From the NCBI RefSeq assembly GCF_023091745.1, contig NW_026292661.1, positions 868,001 to 932,000 on the forward strand: DNA of 64,000 bases, in the 5' to 3' direction. Under the pieces are notes generated by a model that worked only from the letters and a program-made list of their open reading frames with translations, made no database searches and had not been told where the DNA came from. Positions 35,032 to 46,740 of this stretch are shown here, piece after piece (within the stretch, counting starts at the first letter, position 1; every line of letters starts with the position of its first letter). The position numbers were made by a program, and so were the translations under genes. This stretch comes from Budorcas taxicolor. Taxonomy: Eukaryota > Chordata > Mammalia > Artiodactyla > Bovidae.

Positions 35032-38000
35032 ATGGATCTTGGGGTGCTTCTGAGTCTCCCCAGGGGAGTCAGGCCTCGTCTCGAGTGGGGGCATGCACGT
35101 GCGCTTTCCTCCCGAGCTGCAGCAGTAGTGTCACGCTTCCTGTCACGTGGATCAAGGGATCTGTGGCTTTCCCTCGAGGCTTTCCCACGAGGCTTTCCCA
35201 CAGGGCTGTGCCACGTGCCACCTTGGTGTTAGTCGATCCTCGGCGTGAAAGACGAGCCGGTAAAGGGAAACAAGGTTCCTCTGGAAAGGACTGAGACATC
35301 TGGGGGACTCTAGGAATGGTGGCACGACCGTGGAGTTCCTCTCGCCGTTCCTGTTGAGAGGGCCTCCTCTTGAGATGCGACGGTGACGCCGGGAACTCTT
35401 GCCCGAAGAAGCAGGGAAAGGATCCCTCATCTCGAGATACGGGGCGGAAACGGGGCTCCTCTGGATGTGGGCGGGACCCTCGTGTGTCCTCTCGAGTGGA
35501 GACGGGTATGTCGGGCAACTTCTTGATTTGCACCAAGGGTGTGAAGGACCCTTTCGAAGTTCCAGAGGTGAGGTGTGATCAGCCTCGAGACGCCCCAGCG
35601 GAAATGGGCCTCATCTCGCCTGGAGGGGACAACCTCCTGGATTTTCTCGAGTTGCGGCAGGTCTTCTTGAGTTACGACGCGGACCTCATGGACCCGCTCT
35701 TGTGGCCTCAGGAAAGGCCAGTCCCCATGCGAGTTGCTAGGGGCCCTCTCGGGATTCCTCTCCCGTCCATGCCGTGGGCTAAGACCTTGTGTGGAGTCGG
35801 GGCCGGAACCTGAGGATTCCTCTCCAGTGTTGCCATGGATCTTGGGGTGCTTCTGAGTCTCCCCAGGGGAGTCAGGCCTCGTCTCGAGTGGGGGCATGCA
35901 CGTGCGCTTTCCTCCCGAGCTGCAGCAGTAGTGTCACCCTTCCTGTCACGTGGTTCAAGGGATCTGTGTCTTTCCCTCGAGGCTTTCCCTCCAGGCTTTC
36001 CCACAGGGCTGTGCCACGTGCCACCTTGGTGTGAGTCGATCCTCTGCGTGAAAGACGAGCAGGTGAAGGGAAAAGAGGTTCCTCTGGAATGGACTGAGAC
36101 ATCTGGGGGACTCTTGGAATGGTGGCACGACCCTGGAGTTCCTCTCACCGTTCCTGTTGAGAGGGCCTCCTCTTGAGGTGCGACGGGAACGCCGGGAACT
36201 CTTTCCCGACGAAGCAGGGATAGGTTCCCTCATCTCGAGCTACGAGGCGTAAACGGGGCTCCTCTGGATGTGGGCGGGACCCTCGTGTTTCCTCTCGAGT
36301 GGAGACGGGTATGTCGGGGAACTTCTTGATTTGCACCAAGGGTGTGAAGGGCCCTTTCGAAGTTCCAGAGGTGAGGTGTGATCAGCCTCGAGACGCCTCA
36401 GCGGAAATGGGCCTCATCTCGCCTAGAGGGGAGAACCTCCTGGATTTTCTCTAGTTGCAGCAGGTCTTCTCGAGTTACGACGGGGACCTCAGGGACCCGC
36501 TCTAGTGGCCTCAGGAAAGGCCATTCCCCATGCGAGTTGCTACCGGCCCTCTCGGGATTCCTCTCCCTTCCATGCCGGGGCCTAAGACCTTGTGGGGAGT
36601 CGGGGCCGGACTTCAGGATTCCTCTCCAGTGTTGCCATGGATCTTGGGGTGCTTCTGAGTCTCCCCAGGGGAGTCAGACCTCGTCTCGAGTGGGGGCATG
36701 CACGTGCGCTTTCCTCCCGAGCTGCAGCAGTAGTGTCACGCTTCCTGTCACGTGGATCAAGGGATCTGTGGCTTTCCCTCGAGGCTTTCCCTCCAGGCTT
36801 TCCCACGAGGCTTTCCCACAGGGCTGGGCCACGTGCCACCTGGTGTGAGTCGATCCTCGGCGTGAAAGATGAGCCGGTAAAGGGAAAACAGGTTCCTCTG
36901 GAATGGACTGAGACATCTGGGGGACTCTTGGAATGGTGGCACGACCCTGGAGTTCCTCTCGCCGTTCCTGTTGAGAGGGCCTCCTCTTGAGATGCGACGG
37001 GAACTCTTTCCCGACGAAGCAGGGAAAGGATCCCTCATCTCGAGCTACGAGGCGGAAACGGGGCTCCTCTGGATATGGGCGGGACCCTCGTGATTCCTCT
37101 CGAGTGGAGACGGGTATGTCGGGGAACTTCTTGATTTGCACCAAGGGTGTGAAGAACCCTTTCGAAGTTCCAGAGGTGAGGTGTGATCAGCCTCGAGACG
37201 CCTCAGCGGAAATGGGCCTCATCTCGCCTGGAGGGGAGAACCTCCTGGATTTTCTCGAGTTGCGGCAGGTCTTCTCGAGTTACGACGGGGACCTCAGGGA
37301 CCTGCTCTGGTGGCCTCAGGAAAGCCCAGTCCCCATGCGAGTTGCTAGGGGACCTCTCGGGATTCCTCTCCCGTCCATGCCGGGGCCTCGGTCCTTGTGT
37401 GGAGTCGGGGCCGGAACCTGAGGATTCCTCTCCAGTGTTGCCATGGATCTTGGGGTGCTTCTGAGTCTCCCCAGGGGAGTCAGGCCTCGTCTCGAGTGGG
37501 GGCATGCACGTGCGCTTTCCTCCCGAGCTGCAGCAGTAGTGTCACGCTTCCTGTCATGTGGATCAAGGGATCTGTGGTTTTCCCTCGAGGCTTTCCCACG
37601 AGGCTTTCCCACAGGGCTGTGCCACGTGCCACCTTGGTGTGAGTCGGTCCTCGGCGTGAAAGACGAGCCGTTGAAGGGAAATGAGGTTCCTCTCTAATGG
37701 ACTGAGACATCTGGGGGACTCTTGGAATGGTGGCACGACCCTGGAGTTCCTCTCGCCGTTCCTGTAGAGAGGGCCTCCTCTTGAGATGCGCCGGGAACGC
37801 CGGGAACTCTTTCCCGACGAAGCAGGGATAGGTTCCCTCATCTCGAGCTACGAGGCGGAAACGGGGCTCCTCTGGATGTGGGCGGGACCCTCGTGTTTCC
37901 TCTCGAGTGTGGACGGGTATGTCGGGGAACTTCTTGATTTGCACCAAGGGTGTGAAGAACCCTTTCGAAGTTCCAGAGGTGAGGTGTGATCAGCCTCGAG

Positions 38001-38245
38001 ACGCCTCAGCGGAAATGGGCCTCATCTCCCCTAGAGGGGAGAACCTCATGGATTTTCTCGAGTTGCGGCAGGTCTTCTTGAGTTACGACGGGGACCTCAG
38101 CGACCCGCTCTGGTGGCCTCAGGAAAGGCCAGTCCCCATGCGAGTTGCTAGCGGCCCTCTCGGGATACCTCTCCCGTCCATACCGGGGCCTAAGACCTTG
38201 TGTGGAGTCGGAGCCGGAAACTGAGGATTCCTCTCCAGTGTTGCC
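35032..38245. repeat. Mixed monomers, including one with a 9-bp deletion
   Basis: Monomers start at 35032, 35835, 36637 and 37443. The 35032 copy has a U-like tail (ggtgttagtcg). The 35835 copy has gctttccctccag but lost the following unit, so it is in the short class. The 36637 copy is the only 806-bp monomer: it has the extra 13-bp unit but lacks nine bases after gatgcgacgggaac (near 37000) and one base in caccttggtg (near 36840). The 37443 copy is type B (gagtcggtcc). Confidence 0.7.
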
Positions 38246-41200
38246 ATGGATCTTGGGGTGCTTCTGAGTCTCCCCAGGGGAGTCAGGCCTCGTCTCGAGT
38301 GGGGGCATGCACGTACGCTTTCCTCCCGAGCTGAAGCAGTAGTGTCACGCTTCCTGTCATGTGGAACAAGGGATCTGTGGTTTTCCCTCGAGGCTTTCCC
38401 ACGAGGCTTTCCCACAGGGCTGTGCCACGTGCCACCTTGGTGTTAGTCGATCCTCGGCGTGAAAGACGAGCCGGTAAAGGGAAAAAAGGTTCCTCTGGAA
38501 AGGACTGAGACATCTGGGGGACTCTAGGAATGGTGGCACGACCCTGGAGTTCCTCTCGCCGTTCCTGTTGAGAGGGCCTCCTCTTGAGATGCGACGAGAA
38601 CGCCGGGAACTCCTGCTCGACGAAGCAGGAAAAGGATCCCTCATCTCGAGATACGGGGCGGAAACGGGGCTCCTCTGGATGTGGGCGGGACCCTCGTGTT
38701 TCCTCTCGAGTGGAGACGGGTATGTCGGGCAACTTCTTGATTTGCACCAAGGGTGTGAAGGACCCTTTCGAAGTTCCAGAGGTGAGGTGAGATCAGACTT
38801 GAGACGCCTCAGCGGAAATGGGCCTCATCTCGCCTGGAGGGGAGAACCTCCTGGATTTTGTCGAGTTGCGGCAAGTCTTCTCGGGTTACGACGGGTACCA
38901 CAGGGACCCGCTCTGGTGGTCTCAGGAAAGGCCAGTCCCCATGCGAGTTGCTAGGGGCCCTCTAGGGATTCCTCTCCCGTCCATGCCGGGGCCTAAGACC
39001 TTGTGTGGAGTCGGGGCCGGAACCTTAGGATTCCTCTCCAGTGTTGCCATGGATCTTGGGGTGCTTCTGAGTCTCCCCAGGGGAGTCAGGCCTCGTCTCG
39101 AGTGCGGGCATGCACGTGCGCTTTCCTCCCGAGCTGCAGCAGTAGTGTCACGCTTCCTGTCACATGGTTCAAGGGATCTGTGGCTTTCCCTCGAGGCTTT
39201 CCCTCCAGGTTTCCCACGAGGCTTTCCACAGGGCTGTGCCACGTGCCACCTTGGTGTCAGTCGATCCTCGGCGTGAAAGACGAGCCAGTAAAGGGAAAAA
39301 AGGTTCCTCTTGAAAGGACTGAGACATCTGGGGGACTCTAGGAATGGTGGCACGACCCTGGAGTTCCTCTCGCCGTGCCTGTTGAGAGGGCCTCCTCTTG
39401 AGATGCGACGGGAACGCCGGGAACTCTTTCCCGAAGAGGCAGGGAAAGGATCCCTCATCTCGAGCTACGAGGCGAAAACGGGGCTCCTCTGGATGTGGGC
39501 GGGACCCACGTGTTTCCTCTCGAGTGGAGACAGATATGTCGGGGAACTTCTTGATTTGCACCGAGGGTGTGAAGGACCCTTTCGAAGTTCCAGAGATGAG
39601 GTGTGATCAGCCTCGAGACGCCTCAGCGGAAATGGGCCTCATCTCGCCTGGAGGGGAGAACCTCCTATATTTTCTCGAGTTGCTGAAGGTCTTCTTGAGT
39701 TACGACGGGGACCTCAGGGACCCGCTCTGTTGGCCTCAGGCAAGGCCAGTCCCCATGCGAGTTGCTAGGGGCCCTCTCGGGATTCCTCTCCCTTCCATGC
39801 CGGGGCCTAAGACCTTGGGTGGAGTCGGGGCTGGAACTTGAGGATTCCTCTCCAGTGTTGCCATGGATCTTGGGGTGCTTCTGAGTCTCCCCAGGGGAGT
39901 CAGGCCTCGTCTCGAGTGGGGGCATGCACGTACGCTTTCCTCCCGAGCTGAAGCAGTAGTGTCACGCTTCCTGCCATGTGGAACAAGGGATCTGTGGTTT
40001 TCCCTCGAGGCTTTCCCACGAGGCTTTCCCACAGGGCTGTGCCACGTGCCACCTTGGTGTTAGTCGATCCTCGGCGTGAAAGACGAGCCGGTAAAGGGAA
40101 AAAAGGTTCCTCTGGAAAGGACTGAGACATCTGGGGGACTCTAGGAATGGTGGCACGACCCTGGAGTTCCTCTCGCCGTTCCTGTTGAGAGGGCCTCCTC
40201 TTGAGATGCGACGAGAACGCCGGGAACTCCTGCTCGACGAAGCAGGAAAAGGATCCCTCATCTCGAGATACGGGGCGGAAACGGGGCTCCTCTGGATGTG
40301 GGCGGGACCCTCGTGTTTCCTCTCGAGTGGAGACGGGTATGTCGGGCAACTTCTTGATTTGCACCAAGGGTGTGAAGGACCCTTTCGAAGTTCCAGAGGT
40401 GAGGTGAGATCAGACTTGAGACGCCTCAGCGGAAATGGGCCTCATCTCGCCTGGAGGGGAGAACCTCCTGGATTTTGTCGAGTTGCGGCAAGTCTTCTCG
40501 GGTTACGACGGGTACCACAGGGACCCGCTCTGGTGGTCTCAGGAAAGGCCAGTCCCCATGCGAGTTGCTAGGGGCCCTCTAGGGATTCCTCTCCCGTCCA
40601 TGCCGGGGCCTAAGACCTTGTGTGGAGTCGGGGCCGGAACCTTAGGATTCCTCTCCAGTGTTGCCATGGATCTTGGGGTGCTTCTGAGTCTCCCCAGGGG
40701 AGTCAGGCCTCGTCTCGAGTGCGGGCATGCACGTGCGCTTTCCTCCCGAGCTGCAGCAGTAGTGTCACGCTTCCTGTCACATGGTTCAAGGGATCTGTGG
40801 CTTTCCCTCGAGGCTTTCCCTCCAGGTTTCCCACGAGGCTTTCCCACAGGGCTGTGCCACGTGCCACCTTGGTGTCAGTCGATCCTCGGCGTGAAAGACG
40901 AGCCAGTAAAGGGAAAAAAGGTTCCTCTTGAAAGGACTGAGACATCTGGGGGACTCTAGGAATGGTGGCACGACCCTGGAGTTCCTCTCGCCGTGCCTGT
41001 TGAGAGGGCCTCCTCTTGAGATGCGACGGGAACGCTGGGAACTCTTTCCCGAAGAGGCAGGGAAAGGATCCCTCATCTCGAGCTACGAGGCGAAAACGGG
41101 GCTCCTCTGGATGTGGGCGGGACCCACGTGTTTCCTCTCGAGTGGAGACAGATATGTCGGGGAACTTCTTGATTTGCACCGAGGGTGTGAAGGACCCTTT

Positions 41201-41480
41201 CGAAGTTCCAGAGATGAGGTGTGATCAGCCTCGAGACGCCTCAGCGGAAATGGGCCTCATCTCGCCTGGAGGGGAGAACCTCCTATATTTTCTCGAGTTG
41301 CTGAAGGTCTTCTTGAGTTACGACGGGGACCTCAGGGACCCGCTCTGTTGGCCTCAGGCAAGGCCAGTCCCCATGCGAGTTGCTAGGGGCCCTCTCGGGA
41401 TTCCTCTCCCTTCCATGCCGGGGCCTAAGACCTTGGGTGGAGTCGGGGCTGGAACTTGAGGATTCCTCTCCAGTGTTGCC
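38246..41480. repeat. U-V dimer, two tandem copies (1,617 and 1,618 bp)
   Basis: The monomers at 38246 and 39049 (U, V) are repeated at 39863 and 40666. Both copies share the V marker cacatggttcaag, gagtgcgggcatgc and gaagaggcaggg, a change also found in the nonamer region. They differ by a few bases: a one-base loss in gctttccacagg near 39226, cctgccatgtgg near 39971 and gaacgctggg near 41033. The same U-V pair occurs in the tetramers at 48740, 51977, 56017 and 59254. Confidence 0.75.
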
Positions 41481-43085
41481 ATGGATCTTGGGGTGCTTTT
41501 GAGTCTCCCCAGGGGAGTCAGGCTTCGTCTCGAGTGGGGGCATGCACGTGTGCTTTCCTCCCGAGCTGCAGCAGTAGTATCACGCTTCCTGTCATGTGGA
41601 TCAAGGGATCTGTGGTTCTCCCTCGAGGCTTTCCCACGAGGCTTTCCCACAGGGCTGTGCCACGTGCCACCTTGGTGTGAGTCGATCCTCGGCGTGAAAG
41701 ACGAGCCGGTGAAGGGAAAAGAGATTCCTCTCTAATGGACTGAGACATCTGGGGTACTCTTGGAATGATGGCACGACCGTGGAGTTCCTCTCGCCGTTCC
41801 TGTTGAGAGGGCCTCCTCTTGAGATGCGACGGTGACGCCGGGAACCCTTGCCCGAAGAAGCAGGGAAAGGATCCCTCATCTCGAGATACGGGGCGGAAAC
41901 GGGGCTCCTCTGGATGTGGGCGTGACCCTCGTGTTTCCTCTCGAGTGGAGACGGGTATGTCGGGCAACTTCTTGATTTGCACCAAGGGTCTGAAGGACCC
42001 TTTCGAAGTTCCAGAGGTGAGGTGTGATCAGCCTCGAGAAGCCTCAGCGGAAATGGTCCTCATCTCCCCTGGAGGGGAGAACCTCCTGGATTTTCTCGAG
42101 TTGCGGCAGGTCTTCTCGACTTACGACGGGGACGTCAGGGACCCGCTCTAGTGGCCTCAGAAATGGCCAGTCCGCATGCGAGTTGATAGCGGCCCTCTCG
42201 GGATACCTCTCCCGTCCATGCCGGGGCCTAAGACCTTGTGTGGAGTCGGAGCCGGAAACTGAGGATTCCTCTCCAGTGTTGCCATGGATCTTGGGGTGCT
42301 TCTGAGTCTCCCCAGGGGAGTCGGCCTCGTCTCGAGTGGGGGCATGCACGTGCGCTTTAATCCCGAGCTGAAGCAGTAGTGTCACGCTTCCTGTCATGTG
42401 GAACAAGGGATCTGTGGTTTTCCCTCGAGGCTTTCCCACGAGGCTTTCCCACAGGGCTGTGCCACGTGCCACCTTGGTGTGAGTCGATCCTCGGCGTGAA
42501 AGACGAGCCGGTAAAGGGAAAAAAGGTTCCTCTGGAAAGGACTGAGACATCTGGGGGACTCTAGGAATGGTGGCACGAACCTGGAGTTCCTCTCGCCGTT
42601 CCTGTTGAGAGGGCCTCCTCTTGAGATGCGACGAGAACGCCGGGAACTCCTGCTCGACGAAGCAGGAAAAGGATCCCTCATCTCGAGATACGGGGCGGAA
42701 ACGGGGCTCCTCTGGATGTGGGCGGGACCCTCGTGATTCCTCTCGAGTGGAGACGGCTAGGTCGGGGAACTTCTTGATTTGCACCAAGGGTGTGAAGGAC
42801 CCTTTCGAAGTTCCAGAGGGGAGGTGTGATCAGCCTCGAGATGCCTCAGTGGAAATGGGCCTCATCTCGCCTGGAGAGGAGAACCTCCTGGATTTTCTCG
42901 AGTTGCGGCAGGTCTTCTCGAGTTACGACGGGGACCACAGGGACCCGCTCTGGTGGCCTCAGGAAAGGCCGGTCCCCATGCGAGTTGCTAGCGGCCCTCT
43001 CCGCATACCTCTCCCGTCCATGCCGGGGCCTAAGACCTTGTGGGGAGTCGGAGCCGGAAACTGAGGATTCCTCTCCAGTGTTGCC
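41481..43085. repeat. W and U-like monomers
   Basis: The 41481 copy is type W (gagattcctctctaatgg, ggggtactcttggaatgatg) and matches the W copies at 53595 and 60872. The 42284 copy is U-like but reads ggtgtgagtcg, lost one base in gagtcggcctcg near 42320, and reads gctttaatcccgagc where other monomers read tttcctcccgagc. Confidence 0.65.
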
Positions 43086-46000
43086 ATGGATCTTGGGGTG
43101 CTTCTGAGTCTCCCCAGGGGAGTCAGGCCTCGTCTCGAGTGGGGGCATGCACGTGCGCTTTCCTCCCGAGCTGAAGCAGTAGTGTCACGCTTCCTGTCAC
43201 GTGGATCAAGGGATCTGTGGCTTTCCCTCGAGGCTGTCCTCGAGGCTTTCCCACAGGGCTGTGACACGTGCCACCTTGGTGTGAGTCGATCCTCGGCGTG
43301 AAAGACGAGCCGGTGAAGGGAAAAGAGGTTCCTCTGGAATGGACTGAGACATCTGGGGGACTCTTGGAATGGTGGCACGACCCTGGAGTTGCTCTCGCCG
43401 TTCCTGTTCAGAGGGCCTCCTCTTGAGATGCGATGGGAACGCCGGGTACTCTTTCCCGACGAAGCAGGGAAAGGATCCCTCATCTCGAGCTACGAGGCGG
43501 AAACGGGGCTCCTCTGGATGTGGGCGGGACCCTCGTGATTCCTGTCGAGTGGAGACGGCTAGGTCGGGGAACTTCTTGATTTGCACCAAGGGTGTGAAGG
43601 ACCCTTTCGAAGTTCCAGAGGTGAGGTGTGATCTGCCTCGAGACGCCTCAGCGGAAATGGGCCTCATCTCGCCTGGAGGGAAAACCTCCTGGATTTTCTC
43701 GAGTTGCGGCAGGTCTTCTCGAGTTACGACGGGGACCTCAGGGACCCGCTCTGGTGGCCTCAGGAAAGGCCAGTCCCCATGTGAGTTGCTAGGGGACCTC
43801 TCGGGATTCCTCTCCCGTCCATGCCGGGGCCCCAGTCCTTGTGTGGAGTCGGGGCCGGAACCTGATGATTCCTCGCCAGTGTTGCCATGGATCTTGGGGT
43901 GCTTCTGAGTCTCCCCAGGGGAGTCAGGCCTCGTCTCGAGTGGGGGCATGCACGTGCGCTTTCCTCCCGAGCTGCAGCAGTAGTGTCACGCTTCCTGTCA
44001 CGTGGATCAAGGGATCTGTGGCTTTCCCTCGAGGCTGTCCCTCGAGGCTTTCCCACGAGGCTTTCCCACAGGGCTGTGCCACGGGCCACCTTGGTGTGAG
44101 TCGATCCTCGGCGTGAAAGACGAGCCGGTGAAGGGAAAAGAGGTTCCTCTGGAATGGACTGAGACATCTGGGGGACTCTTGGAATGGTGGCACCACCCTG
44201 GAGTTCCTCTCGCCGTTCCTGTTGAGAGGGCCTCCTCTTGAGATGCGACAGGCACGCCGGGAACTCTTTCCCGAAGAAGCAGGGAAAGGATCCCTCATCT
44301 CGAGCTACGAGGCGGAAACGGGGCTCCTCTGGATGTGGGCGGGACCCTCGTGATTCCTCTCGAGTGGAAACGGGTATGTCAGGGAACTTCTTGATTTGCA
44401 CCAAGGGTGTGAAGGACCCTTTCAAAGTTCCAGAGGTGAGGTGTGATCAGCCTCGAGACGCCTCAGCGGAAATGGGCCTCATCTCGCCTGGAGGGGAGAA
44501 CCTCCTGGATTTTCTCGAGTTGCGGCAGGTCTTCTCGAGTTACGACGGGGACCTCAGGGACCCGCTCTGGTGGCCTCAGGAAAGGCCGGTCCCCATGCGA
44601 GTTGCTAGCGGCCCTCTCCGGATACCTCTCCCGTCCATGCCGGGGCCTAAGACCTTGTGGGGAGTCGGAGCCGGAAACTGAGGATTCCTCTCCAGTGTTG
44701 CCATGGATCTTGGGGTGCTTCTGAGTCTCCCCAGGGGAGTCAGGCCTCGTCTCGAGTGGGGGCATGCACGTGCGCTTTCCTCCCGAGCTGAAGCAGTAGT
44801 GTCACGCTTCCTGTCACGTGGATCAAGGGATCTGTGGCTTTCCCTCGTGGCTGTCCTCGAGGCTTTCCCACAGGGCTGTGACACGTGCCACCTTGGTGTG
44901 AGTCGATCCTCGGCGTGAAAGACGAGCCGGTGAAGGGAAAAGAGGTTCCTCTGGAATGGACTGAGACATCTGGGGGACTCTTGGAATGGTGGCACGACCC
45001 TGGAGTTCCTCTCGCCGTTCCTGTTCAGAGGGCCTCCTCTTGAGATGCGATGGGAACGCCGGGTACTCTTTCCCGACGAAGCAGGGAAAGGATCCCTCAT
45101 CTCGAGCTACGAGGCGGAAACGGGGCTCCTCTGGATGTGGGCGGGACCCTCGTGATTCCTGTCGAGTGGAGACGGCTAGGTCGGGGAACTTCTTGATTTG
45201 CACCAAGGGTGTGAAGGACCCTTTCGAAGTTCCAGAGGTGAGGTGTGATCAGCCTCGAGACGCCTCAGCGGAAATGGGCCTCATCTCGCCTGGAGGGAAA
45301 ACCTCCTGGATTTTCTCGAGTTGCGGCAGGTCTTCTCGAGTTACGACGGGGACCTCAGGGACCCGCTCTGGTGGCCTCAGGAAAGGCCAGTCCCCATGTG
45401 AGTTGCTAGGGGACCTCTCGGGATTCCTCTCCCGTCCATGCCGGGGCCCCAGTCCTTGTGTGGAGTCGGGGCCGGAACCTGATGATTCCTCGCCAGTGTT
45501 GCCATGGATCTTGGGGTGCTTCTGAGTCTCCCCAGGGGAGTCAGGCCTCGTCTCGAGTGGGGGCATGCACGTGCGCTTTCCTCCCGAGCTGCAGCAGTAG
45601 TGTCACGCTTCCTGTCACGTGGATCAAGGGATCTGTGGCTTTCCCTCGAGGCTTTCCCACGAGGCTTTCCCACAGGGCTGTGCCACGTGCCACCTTGGTG
45701 TGAGTCGATCCTCGGCGTGAAAGACGAGCCGGTGAAGGGAAAAGAGATTCCTCTGGAATGGACTGAGACATCTGGGGGACTCTTGGAATGGTGGCACGAC
45801 CCTGGAGTTCCTCTCGCCGTTCCTGTTGAGAGGGCCTCCTCTTGAGATGCGACGGGAACGCCGGGAACTCTTTCCGGACGAAGCAGGGAAAGGATCCCTC
45901 ATCTCGAGCTACGAGGCGGAACCGGGGCTCCTCTGGATGTGGGCGGGACCCTCGTGTTTCCTCTCGAGTGGAGTCGGGTATGTCGGGAACTTCTTGATTT

Positions 46001-46304
46001 GCACCAAGGGTGTGAAGGACCCTTTCTAGGTTCCAGAGATGAGGAGTGATCAGCCTCGAGACGCCTCAGCGGAAATGGGTCTCATCTCGCCTAGAGGGGA
46101 GAACCTCCTGGATTTTCTCTAGTTGCGGCAGGTCTTCTCGAGTTACGACGGGGACCTCAGGGACCCGCTCTAGTGGCCTCAGGAAAGGCCATTCCCCATG
46201 CGAGTTGCTACCGGCCCTCTCGGGATTCCTCTCCCTTCCATGCCGGGGCCTAAGACCTTGTGGGGAGTCGGGGCCGGACCTCAGGATTCCTCTCCAGTGT
46301 TGCC
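43086..46304. repeat. R-Q dimer, two tandem copies (1,617 bp period)
   Basis: The monomers at 43086 (R, 801), 43887 (Q, 816), 44703 (R, 801) and 45504 (short, Q-like head) repeat with a 1,617-bp period. The R copies carry gctgtcctcgag or gtggctgtcctcgag, and gggtactctttcccgacg. The fourth monomer has only three 13-bp units and turns into a different tail (gaaaagagattcctctgg) near 45745. The second dimer is therefore incomplete relative to the first. Confidence 0.7.
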
Positions 46305-46740
46305 ATGGATCTTGGGGTGCTTCTGAGTCTCCCCAGGGGAGTCAGGCCTCGTCTCGAGTGGGGGCATGCACGTGCGCTTTCCTCCCGAGCTGCAGCAGTA
46401 GTGTCACGCTTCCTGTCACGTGGATCAAGGGATCTGTGTCTTTCCCTCGAGGCTTTCCCTCCAGGCTTTCCCACGAGGCTTTCCCACAGGGCTGGGCCAC
46501 GTGCCACCTTGCTGTGAGTCGATCCTCGGCGTGAAAGATGAGCCGGTAAAGGGAAAACAGGTTCCTCTGGAATGGACTGAGACATCTGGGGGCCTCTTGG
46601 AATGGTGGCACGACCCTGGAGTTCCTCTCGCCGTTCCTGTTGAGAGGGCCTCCTCTTGAGATGCGACGGGAACGCCGGGAACTCTTTCCCGACGAAGCAG
46701 GGAAAGGATCACTCATCTCGAGAAACGAGGCGGAAACGGG
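46305..46740. repeat. Q' monomer part preceding the nonamer
   Basis: This is the first part of the monomer at 46305. It shares with the monomer at 36637 the reading ggggccgga followed by ctcagg or cttcagg, and the upstream gctaccggccctc variant. It continues into the first nonamer copy. Confidence 0.6.

Noticed and set aside
39661..39690. TATA-like string cctatattttctc
   Set aside because: It comes from a two-base change in a few monomers of the usual cctggattttctc. It has no other promoter element nearby and no reading frame or RNA to serve.
42044..42787. Open reading frames of 247 codons on the - strand (also 43206-43949)
   Set aside because: They arise from local single-base losses that join two frames of the monomer. 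They are not conserved between copies and have overlapping open frames on the opposite strand, as expected for G+C-rich repeats.
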